From positions 224,227 through 288,226 of the forward strand of contig NZ_BDAV01000001.1 in the NCBI RefSeq assembly GCF_001612635.1: 64,000 nt of DNA, in the 5' to 3' direction. How positions within the stretch are numbered: position 1 is the first letter of the stretch; the number at the start of each line of letters is the position of its first letter. Below are positions 18,875-26,246 of this stretch, piece by piece. This DNA is from Nocardia africana NBRC 100379. GTDB lineage: Bacteria > Actinomycetota > Actinomycetes > Mycobacteriales > Mycobacteriaceae. Under the pieces are notes generated by a model that worked only from the letters and a program-made list of their open reading frames with translations, was not told the DNA's origin and did not search any database. Position numbers and translations under genes: made by a program.

Positions 18875-21800
18875 ATGGGTATCGAAATTCCCACCGAACT
18901 GCAGTGGGTCGCGAAATATGTAGTCGGCGCCGGTGATTGGCCGAAGGGTGACGAGACCGCGATGCGGCGGCTCGCCCACGGCTGGGACCAGCTCGCCGAC
19001 GCGCTGACCGAGATACAGACCGATGCGGGATCGGTCACCACGTCGGCCCTGGCCGCTGTCGACGGCAAGACGCACGAGGCGATCAAGGAATTCTGGGATC
19101 AGGTCGCGGGCGACAAAGGCCTGTGGCCGGGGCTGATCGAGGAGGTCAAGGGTCTCAGCAAGGACCTCGACGACACCGCCACCGATATCGAACATACGAA
19201 GTACGTCATCATCGCGACCTTGGTGATCTTCGCGATCCAGATGATCCAGGCGATCGCCACGGCATGTACGGGTATCGGGGCACCCGTCGCCGCGGCGGAG
19301 GAGGCTGCGGCGCAGGTCGCCGCGCGCCTGACCATTCGCCAGATCATCAAGTGGCTGATCCAGAAGATTTCCACCCGGGCGCTGGCCAAGGCCGCGATCA
19401 TCGGTGTGGCCCAGGGCGCCGGTGTCGACGCGGGCGCCAGCCTGCTGCAGATGGCACAGGGCAAGCGCGGCGGCTTCACCGGCGAGGAAGTGAAAGGGCT
19501 GTTCGCCGAGAGTGTCTCGGGTGCTGTCGGTGGGGCCGTAGGCGCGAAGCTGGGCTCGGACGGTCTGGCCAAGGGTCTCGTCGACAAGGCCGGGTCGACC
19601 GCCGGTAAGTTCGCCGCGCGCACCGCCGCGGATGCCGTCGGAGGCGCGGCCGGATCGGTGGCGGGGACCGCGGCGAGCGTCCCGTTCGGCGGGAAATTCG
19701 AGGTCGACCCGACCACGCTTGCGACGTCGTCGGTCGCCGGGGCGGCCCAGGGTGCGCTCGGGCAGGTGCACGAGGGGCGAACCGCTCCCGCGAGCCACGA
19801 ATCCGGAACGACGGAATCCGGTGAGGCGGGACGTTCCGATTCCGCTGCGGGACAGTCGCATTCGAGTGGCCCGCACGACAATGAGCCCGCACCGTCGCCG
19901 GCTCACGACAGCGCGCCGGCCGGGCCCGCACATACCGGCGACACCGGCGCACAACCATCTCCTCACACCTCGCAGCCCGCGCCCGCCGGCACCGAGACGG
20001 CCACGCCCACCACCGATTCGACGCCGGCCCCGGACCGAACCGCCCGGCCCAGCGACGGAAACGGTCTCCCCGAGCACACGGAACCCCCTGCGCCGCAACA
20101 CGACACGCCGGCGACGGATGGGGCGTCGGCGCCGCACACCGCCGGCACGGAGAACGGCCCGTCCGGTCATCCGGCACCGGTGGAACATTCCGTTCCCGAA
20201 CAAGCGGCCTCTCGCCCCGGGTCGAGCCTGAACTGGGACACCGACGCGCCGGCCCCGGCGGAAGCCGCCGGGACCACGCATCCGGGCGCTTCCGAGACCT
20301 CGCCGCCCTCCCACGACACACCGCCGGGCACCCAACCGGCGCCGGACCATGCCGCACCTCAGCATCCGGATGCGAGTTCGCCCCCGCACGATGCACCGGC
20401 GACGACCAGGCCGGGAACCGATCAACCGGGCGGCGCGCCGCATTCGGATCCGGCGACGCCGCCCTCCGCCGCGCACCCCGATTCCCCCACGGCAGCACCG
20501 GATCCGTCGCGACACCCGGACGCCGGAACGCCTGTCGGCCGACACGAGTCACCTTCACCGCAACCCGATCCGGCACACCCCACGGCCACGCCGCACGGCA
20601 GTTCGGTCGACCCGGCCGCAGCGCCGCACCCCGGCGGCGACCGGACGCCGACTCCGGCCGACGCCACCCCGGCGACCACACACGCCGCGACCGCCGACAC
20701 CCCCGCGGCCACGACGCCGTCGGCGACTCCCTCGATGGGGTCGCTGGGATCTCTCGGCTCCGCCGGCGGTGAGGGGTCGCATCGACCGAACGCCCCGGCT
20801 CACACCCCAGCCCACACGGATACACCGCACTCCGACCCACGAACGGCAGCGCCGCACATCGGCCCCGAGACCGCGGCGCGCCCGGAGAATTCCCGTGTCC
20901 CGCGCGACAACGCGCGAACCGAGACTCCCTCGCCGAGCAGAACCGAGCCCGCACGTCCCGCGCCGTCCGCGCCGCGCGCCACGGGCCGCCCGGAGCCGGG
21001 TCGTCACACGCCCGGCTCGACCGCCGCCGACCACTCTCCGCGGCGACCGGAGCCGAGCCCACCGGCACGCACGCCGGAGCCGAGCCGCACACCGGCTCCG
21101 CATGACCGAAACGCGCACGCGCCGAACCGGAACACCGCTGAGCCGGCCGTCGAGCGACCGTCCGGCGCTGCCGCGAATCATTCGGATTCCCAGGCGCGCA
21201 ACGGGACTCGGGACGCCTCATCCGCGCCTGCCGATCCGTCGATTCGTACCTCCGAACATCCCGGCGCCGCAGAGACCCCCGCCCGCGGAACCGGCGAGCA
21301 GCGCCCTACCGACGATTCGGTAAGCGCACACGACGACCGTTCCGATGCGGAAGCGGCCGAAACCCCGCGGACCGGCACCGACCGCAGCGCGGAAGGGGAA
21401 CCGCCCGCAGCGCCGCCGCAGCCGCCTCCGCACCGCCCGGGTTTCGACCCCGCGGTGCACACATACGTCGCCCGGCACAACGACGGCCGGATGATCCACA
21501 TGGATCCCTTCTACTCCGGCCGATATAACCCCCACATCGACCGCTATCAGCCGACGCCGGAAGAGATCTCGGCGGCCCGCGCCCACCCGCCCGGGGAAAG
21601 CCCGCACGATCTGGAAGTCCGCCGCTGGGAGGAACATCGCGCCCGGCGAACGGAAGACCCTGCCGCACAAGAGCATTCATTTTCTCGGCCGCGCGACGCC
21701 GCGACCGCTCACGACTCGTCCGCGGAAAGCGCCGCTCACCCCGAGCGCCCGGGCGAGCGCACTCCCACATCGAGCGACGGAACACCGCACGACCGGAACA

Positions 21801-23203
21801 CGCCCCCGCACGGTCCCAGCGACACCCCCCACGATCGTCCCGCCGGCGCCCCCGAACGCCCAGCCCGCCCAACCGAACACCCGGAAACCCCGTCGCCGCG
21901 CCGCGAACCCGAACCGGCAACCCCACCCCGCTGGGCCCACCACGACCCGAACTTCCTCGCGAATTCGATGCGCCCACCGGAATGGATGCGGCGCAGCGCA
22001 ACCCCGTCGCCCGGCACCCACCCGGCACCGCACCCCGAAGCACACCGCCCGAATCACCCACACCCGGACACCCCACAGCCGAACGGATCCCACCCGGAGA
22101 CGCCCCGGCCGAATCATCGCCCCGGCGAGCCGGCACCGCGCCCGGAGGCAGGGCCACGAACCCACCCGGAGGGCACCACACCTCATCCGGAAACACCGCG
22201 CCCCTCGCGTCGGCCGGCCGACCCGTCACCGGCCCGCCCCGAGCCCGCCGCGCGGACACAACCCGAGCGACCGGGCCGGCCACATCCCGACCCGTCGGCC
22301 GGTCCCGGACGCCATCCGGTTCCGGGGCCCGATGCCCGCAACACGCCCCGACCGACGGGCGACAACAATCCATCGCAACCCACCGCTCATCCGGCCAGAG
22401 AGCAAGCGACGCACACAAACTCGAACCGGACGTCTTCGGGCCCACCGCACACTGGCCCCACCACCCAACACCCGGCGCCCCACCAAGCGCTGGGATCGCC
22501 GCCTGCTCAACATTCACACCCGGCCCCCGATCGCGGAAGTCGCACCGCTTGGCGACGCCTGTTGGGCACGCTGGGTATAGGTCGAAATACCCATGGCGCC
22601 TCACCGGGCTCACATGGTCCCGATACACCATCAGACACCGGCCCTCACAACGGTCCGAGTACCAACCAGCATCCTGGGCACCATGTCCCGGCTGATGGAT
22701 GGTTTACGCAGCACGGTGGCGATCTGAATCACCCACTGGCTACGACGAGGATGATGGATCAGTACGTCGGCGAAGAGATTCCTGGACGTCGGTGGCCCAC
22801 GGGAGTCTGGTATTACGATGATGTGGGTCGCCAGCAATTTCGCCTCAGAATCCACGAAGGACGGATTTACGATGCGCAGGGAAGACTTTTCGATACCAGG
22901 TCGGGTGTGAGCGTCTGGAACGGGCAGGGTAACGCCATCTTCGTTATGGATGAGCATGGAAATCTCTACGCTTCACTCTTTCAACAGCCCGGCGTGTTCC
23001 ATCACTCCAGCTTTCTCGCTGGGGCGCCGGTCGCCGGTGCCGGAGAGTTGGTCGTCATAAACGGTGAACTCCAAATGATCACCGATAGCAGCGGCCACTA
23101 TCGTCCCAGCCACGGTTACACGTTGCAGGTGGTCGACCGGTTGCGAGCGATGGGAGTTCAAATAACACGCGACCAGATCAGACTGACACCGGACGCATCG
23201 TAG
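18875..23203 (+). CDS. T7SS polymorphic toxin-like protein with C-terminal IQM-like domain
   Basis: 1442 residues. Residues 1 to about 100 resemble the CpnT-type WXG100-like N-terminal domain. Hydrophobic/glycine segments follow (about 108-300), starting with IIATLVIFAIQMIQAIATA. Residues about 305-1265 are a low-complexity P/H/T/A/E linker. The last 170 residues or so are a compact domain with IFVMD, GNLY, FHHSS (1375-1379), AGAPVAGAGE and GHYRP. From memory this tracks the core of plant IQM proteins. No nuclease, ADP-ribosylation or protease motif was recognised, so toxicity is inferred from architecture. Base composition falls near the domain boundary. Probably translated by coupling to the WXG100-like gene. 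Confidence 0.75.
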   Translation: MGIEIPTELQWVAKYVVGAGDWPKGDETAMRRLAHGWDQLADALTEIQTDAGSVTTSALAAVDGKTHEAIKEFWDQVAGDKGLWPGLIEEVKGLSKDLDDTATDIEHTKYVIIATLVIFAIQMIQAIATACTGIGAPVAAAEEAAAQVAARLTIRQIIKWLIQKISTRALAKAAIIGVAQGAGVDAGASLLQMAQGKRGGFTGEEVKGLFAESVSGAVGGAVGAKLGSDGLAKGLVDKAGSTAGKFAARTAADAVGGAAGSVAGTAASVPFGGKFEVDPTTLATSSVAGAAQGALGQVHEGRTAPASHESGTTESGEAGRSDSAAGQSHSSGPHDNEPAPSPAHDSAPAGPAHTGDTGAQPSPHTSQPAPAGTETATPTTDSTPAPDRTARPSDGNGLPEHTEPPAPQHDTPATDGASAPHTAGTENGPSGHPAPVEHSVPEQAASRPGSSLNWDTDAPAPAEAAGTTHPGASETSPPSHDTPPGTQPAPDHAAPQHPDASSPPHDAPATTRPGTDQPGGAPHSDPATPPSAAHPDSPTAAPDPSRHPDAGTPVGRHESPSPQPDPAHPTATPHGSSVDPAAAPHPGGDRTPTPADATPATTHAATADTPAATTPSATPSMGSLGSLGSAGGEGSHRPNAPAHTPAHTDTPHSDPRTAAPHIGPETAARPENSRVPRDNARTETPSPSRTEPARPAPSAPRATGRPEPGRHTPGSTAADHSPRRPEPSPPARTPEPSRTPAPHDRNAHAPNRNTAEPAVERPSGAAANHSDSQARNGTRDASSAPADPSIRTSEHPGAAETPARGTGEQRPTDDSVSAHDDRSDAEAAETPRTGTDRSAEGEPPAAPPQPPPHRPGFDPAVHTYVARHNDGRMIHMDPFYSGRYNPHIDRYQPTPEEISAARAHPPGESPHDLEVRRWEEHRARRTEDPAAQEHSFSRPRDAATAHDSSAESAAHPERPGERTPTSSDGTPHDRNTPPHGPSDTPHDRPAGAPERPARPTEHPETPSPRREPEPATPPRWAHHDPNFLANSMRPPEWMRRSATPSPGTHPAPHPEAHRPNHPHPDTPQPNGSHPETPRPNHRPGEPAPRPEAGPRTHPEGTTPHPETPRPSRRPADPSPARPEPAARTQPERPGRPHPDPSAGPGRHPVPGPDARNTPRPTGDNNPSQPTAHPAREQATHTNSNRTSSGPPHTGPTTQHPAPHQALGSPPAQHSHPAPDRGSRTAWRRLLGTLGIGRNTHGASPGSHGPDTPSDTGPHNGPSTNQHPGHHVPADGWFTQHGGDLNHPLATTRMMDQYVGEEIPGRRWPTGVWYYDDVGRQQFRLRIHEGRIYDAQGRLFDTRSGVSVWNGQGNAIFVMDEHGNLYASLFQQPGVFHHSSFLAGAPVAGAGELVVINGELQMITDSSGHYRPSHGYTLQVVDRLRAMGVQITRDQIRLTPDAS

Positions 23204-23213
23204 AAGGGTTCTT

Positions 23214-24314
23214 ATGAGCGAGATGTGGCGGTCCGTTGTGGACGCTATCGTCTACAACAGCGAGTACTACCCCGATCTCGGCCCTGATGCCGTGGACGGC
23301 ACGGCGCGGGCGCTTCTTGTCCAACCCCTGTGGAATATGACTCCGCAGGAAGAATATGAAGCGATACAACATGCTGTTCAGACCCGCGGACCCATAACAT
23401 CAATACCTACAGCACATAACGAAGCTGCGATACGAGACTTTTTAAGTCGCGTGTTGAGCCGACTGGACGAAATGAAGCCGTGGCCTGAACCACGGTTCCA
23501 GACCGTACCCATACTTCGCTGGCCGGAGTTTCTCAACGCCCCTCTTATCGCCATAATAAACGCACCCTTTCCTTATATTCAGGACAGAGTCGGGCAGGCA
23601 TTCGGGCAGCCTCCGGGCGAACGCCGGTACTACCTTCTGATGAAACTCGGGTCCGGAGTCGAGATCGGCCTGATCTGGCCTCACAACGATGATCAAACGA
23701 GAACCGCTTTGGTAGCGCTCGATCCGCGATCGCCGACCGAAATCATCGAGGAACTCCTCGATGCAACAACTCTGCCACCGGAGATAATTACCCCCCTCCA
23801 GCCCTCCGGGTCCGGTACTCACCCTGCAGAAAAACCACGGTTCGAGACCACTCCGTTGCTACCGGAGTTCCACGGCGAAAACCTCCCCGGAAATACCATC
23901 TGGCCAGGAAAACAGGTGCGCTATCTGACCGATCAGGAACGGGCATCCTATCGAATCGCGTTCGAAAAAGGCCTGGCTTACGACAGTAATATGCAACCCC
24001 TGGATACCAGGGGGAGCGCTACGCTCTGGACCCCCCAAGGTGGTCGAGCGATATTTGTCATGGATGCTTTCGGGAATCTCTACTGGTCACCATGGCATAT
24101 CCTCGGGCAATTCCATCACTCCAGCCTCCTTGCAGGCGCACCCGTGGCAGGTGCCGGAGAGATCGGCGCAGTAGAAGGCAGGATATTCTTGATATCCGAC
24201 AAGAGCACACATTACCGCCCGAAACAACGGTTCACCTGGCAAGTTGCAGAGTCTCTACGCAGCCGAGGAGTACCCTTTACAGATTCTCAATTAGAGATTC
24301 ACTCCGACCGATAA
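23214..24314 (+). CDS. Protein sharing the toxin's C-terminal IQM-like domain
   Basis: 366 residues, 10 bp after the toxin-like gene with its own RBS (AGAAGGG). The N-terminal 190 residues or so (helical start, then YYLLMKLGSGVEIGLIWP) match nothing I recognise. The C-terminal 150 residues or so repeat the preceding protein's end: RYLTDQERASY, IFVMDAFGNLYWS, FHHSS (300-304), AGAPVAGAGEI, T-HYRP. Here S-G-H-Y reads S-T-H-Y. It lacks the WXG-like head and linker. It could be a second effector, a decoy or immunity protein built on the same fold, or a displaced toxin tip. Low GC: I count 28 G+C in 60 bases at 23401-23460. Confidence 0.6.
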   Translation: MSEMWRSVVDAIVYNSEYYPDLGPDAVDGTARALLVQPLWNMTPQEEYEAIQHAVQTRGPITSIPTAHNEAAIRDFLSRVLSRLDEMKPWPEPRFQTVPILRWPEFLNAPLIAIINAPFPYIQDRVGQAFGQPPGERRYYLLMKLGSGVEIGLIWPHNDDQTRTALVALDPRSPTEIIEELLDATTLPPEIITPLQPSGSGTHPAEKPRFETTPLLPEFHGENLPGNTIWPGKQVRYLTDQERASYRIAFEKGLAYDSNMQPLDTRGSATLWTPQGGRAIFVMDAFGNLYWSPWHILGQFHHSSLLAGAPVAGAGEIGAVEGRIFLISDKSTHYRPKQRFTWQVAESLRSRGVPFTDSQLEIHSDR

Positions 24315-24329
24315 GTCCCAGCCGTCAAC

Positions 24330-24496
24330 CGCGTTGCATCTCGCCGAAAACGCCGTCGATCCGCCGGTTTTTACAGCGGGGCACTCGCTATCAGATCGTG
24401 GAAGTCGTGCCCAATCCGGTCGGCGACCGCTACACCGGAGTCAGATACCTGATACGCGCGAGAGTTCTGCCGCCCGAGGGGGCCGTTCGGTCGTAG
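24330..24496 (+). pseudogene. Orphan C-terminal fragment of a toxin domain (remnant)
   Basis: A short frame reading IRRFLQRGTRYQIVEVV, then VRYLIRARVLPP and a stop. The pattern (hydrophobic, R-G-T-R-Y, beta strand, R-V-L-P) resembles the end of ADP-ribosyltransferase-type toxins in actinobacterial polymorphic toxins. It has no start, RBS or upstream domain, and lies right after the toxin genes, where displaced toxin tips collect. The family assignment is tentative. Confidence 0.4.
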
Positions 24497-24522
24497 TAGA
24501 TATCCGAGCCCGAAGGTGACAC

Positions 24523-25581
24523 ATGCAGCCGAATTCCGAGTTCATCCCGTCGTCCCCTCCGGTGGTGGCCCCCTCCCGCCGCCGCCCGACCTGTCACCAG
24601 GTTACGATCGCTGGTCGCGCCGTCCGATCGCCTACCAAACATGACGCAGAACCCCGAAATTTCCCGACTCGAAGAATGACCGAATACTCGGGGAATCGAC
24701 CAGACAAACCCTCGTACACGGGACCCACCACAGTGAACTCCTGGGACGACACCAGCTACAACTGGGGCCCCCTCCCGCCGCCGGGAACGCCCGAGTATCC
24801 GGAACCGAAGCCGCAGCGCAATCCGCTCGAAGGGCGATACGAGCCATGGACTCGTAAGCCCTTGTTCTACTGGCCGATCCTGATCCGCGGTGAGTTCGTC
24901 GGTCACATCTGGGCGTCGCAGCACCACAACTCCGCCGGCCTGGTTCGCATCTCGAGTCGTGACGAGTTCTCTTGGATGGATGTCTGGCGGGAGCGGCTCG
25001 ACGCCGCGTGCAAGCAGGGATTACGTCCCGTCGATGCTGTACAGCGCTGGGTCGGTGCGCCCGAAGACCCCATCGGCGGCTACATCCCCGCCGACGCACC
25101 TGTCCTCGACGCGCCGAACCTCGACACTCTTTACCAGCGCACCAACCCGGGCGGGCCTGCGGCGCCGGGACCCCTCATTCAGGACGGCGAATTCCCCGAC
25201 GGCACACCGGTGAACCGCGCGCAGGGCTGGGGACCACTCGTCTCTACTCCCGCTGCCACCTACCCCTCGACCACCGACTCACCGATTCGGTATCTGCCGA
25301 TTACCAAGGGCGGCAACCTTATTGCCTACCTGTGGGCGTCGACCACCAACGACGCGGCCGGCTACCTGCCCCGCGCGGCAGCCGGCAGAACCGCACAAAT
25401 CGCCGCCGGCCTGTGGAAACTTCGCATTACCGAGGGCTACGAACAGAACGTTCCACCGCTCGAAATCCTCGACAGATGTCGCGCCTTCCCCGAAGACCAC
25501 ATGTCGGGCATGATCCAGCCCAACGCGCCGGACGCTGAGCTTCCCACACTGCAACAGCTCGCAAATCTCGCACAGCAGTAG
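24523..25581 (+). CDS. Two-repeat protein, candidate immunity protein
   Basis: 352 residues made of two related halves of about 100 residues. Unit 1 (about 110-205): YWPILIRGEFVGHIWAS, A-G, then PEDPIGGYIPADAP. Unit 2 (about 247-345): RYLPITKGGNLIAYLWAS, AAGYLPR, then PEDHMSGMIQPNAP. No signal peptide or TM segment, so cytoplasmic. Its place after the toxin genes and a toxin remnant suits an immunity protein (inference). The ATG at 24523 has AAGGTGA upstream; an internal ATG at 24676 would remove a leader of 51 residues that looks unrelated. Family not recognised. Confidence 0.6.
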   Translation: MQPNSEFIPSSPPVVAPSRRRPTCHQVTIAGRAVRSPTKHDAEPRNFPTRRMTEYSGNRPDKPSYTGPTTVNSWDDTSYNWGPLPPPGTPEYPEPKPQRNPLEGRYEPWTRKPLFYWPILIRGEFVGHIWASQHHNSAGLVRISSRDEFSWMDVWRERLDAACKQGLRPVDAVQRWVGAPEDPIGGYIPADAPVLDAPNLDTLYQRTNPGGPAAPGPLIQDGEFPDGTPVNRAQGWGPLVSTPAATYPSTTDSPIRYLPITKGGNLIAYLWASTTNDAAGYLPRAAAGRTAQIAAGLWKLRITEGYEQNVPPLEILDRCRAFPEDHMSGMIQPNAPDAELPTLQQLANLAQQ

Positions 25582-25887
25582 CGGTGACAGGTGTGACGTG
25601 CGAACTCGGCGACAAGATCGAGTCCAGATGACTCAGCAGTTCTGGTCGCCGAGCCGTATGTGGCGCGAGGTCGCATCGGCGCATACCCCTCGCCTCGGGC
25701 GGAGCCGAAAGTGGTGGGCCGACGGACGGATGATGTCCGAAGGGGAAATGATCGCCGGCAACCCTTGCGGAGTCTTCCGGAAATGGCATGCCAACCGCCG
25801 TCTGGCGGAAGAAGATCATTTCGACGACAACGGGGACAACGATCTGGGACCGACCGACCCGGCCGTGGCGGACGGAAGCCTGCCGGT
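25582..25887. other. Intergenic region between two convergent T7SS cassettes
   Basis: No supportable gene on either strand. It holds a 9-bp inverted repeat, CTCGGCGAC (25605-25613) and GTCGCCGAG (25645-25653), with a 31-nt loop that could help terminate the plus-strand cassette. Nothing else stands out. Confidence 0.4.
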
Positions 25888-26214
25888 TCAGACCAGCCAG
25901 CTCTTGCGGCGGTAATAGGCGTCGTCCTCGTCTTCGTCGTCGATCGGGGCGACGGCCTGGTTGGCTTTGCGGGCGGCGGCGGCACGGGCTATCGCTTCGC
26001 GTTGCTCGCGGGCCTCTTCTTCCTGGCGCTCGCGTTCCTCGGCTTCGGCGGCGGCCAGGCGTTCGGCTTCGGCGATGCCTCTATCGATATCGGCGGCGAG
26101 ATGCGCTCCGTCGGCGACGAGTCGGCGTTGAGCTTCCTCGTAATCCTCGTTGTGGTTGCGCAGCCAGCGGTTGTGTTCGTACATCACCTCTTCGAGGTGG
26201 CGGGCGAGGTCCAT
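25888..26214 (-). CDS. Coiled-coil protein with acidic DEDEDD tail, T7SS cassette 2
   Basis: 108 residues, nearly all alpha-helix. A long charged coiled coil (EAERLAAAEAEERERQEEEA) runs from about 40 to 85. The end is DDEDEDDAYYRRKSWLV, closely matching the tail of the YbaB-like protein of cassette 1. RBS GGGAG precedes the ATG, 32 bp downstream of the large substrate gene, so it is probably co-transcribed. Function unknown; a T7SS accessory role is inferred from the tail and context. Confidence 0.72.
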   Translation of the reverse strand: MDLARHLEEVMYEHNRWLRNHNEDYEEAQRRLVADGAHLAADIDRGIAEAERLAAAEAEERERQEEEAREQREAIARAAAARKANQAVAPIDDEDEDDAYYRRKSWLV

Positions 26215-26246
26215 CTCATTGCTCCCGGGTGCTCAGCGGCGACGAC

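Noticed and set aside
18530..20545. Minus-strand frame of 671 codons opposite the toxin linker
   Set aside because: Arg/Gly-rich antisense product of a Pro/Ala/Thr linker; no domain.
20000..22560. Repeat array or CRISPR in the toxin linker
   Set aside because: Low-complexity Pro/His/Thr coding DNA without regular repeat-spacer structure.
24092..24496. Full plus-strand frame from 24092 as a gene
   Set aside because: Its first two thirds overlap the end of the gene at 23214 in another frame; only the last part has protein character, so I list it as a remnant.
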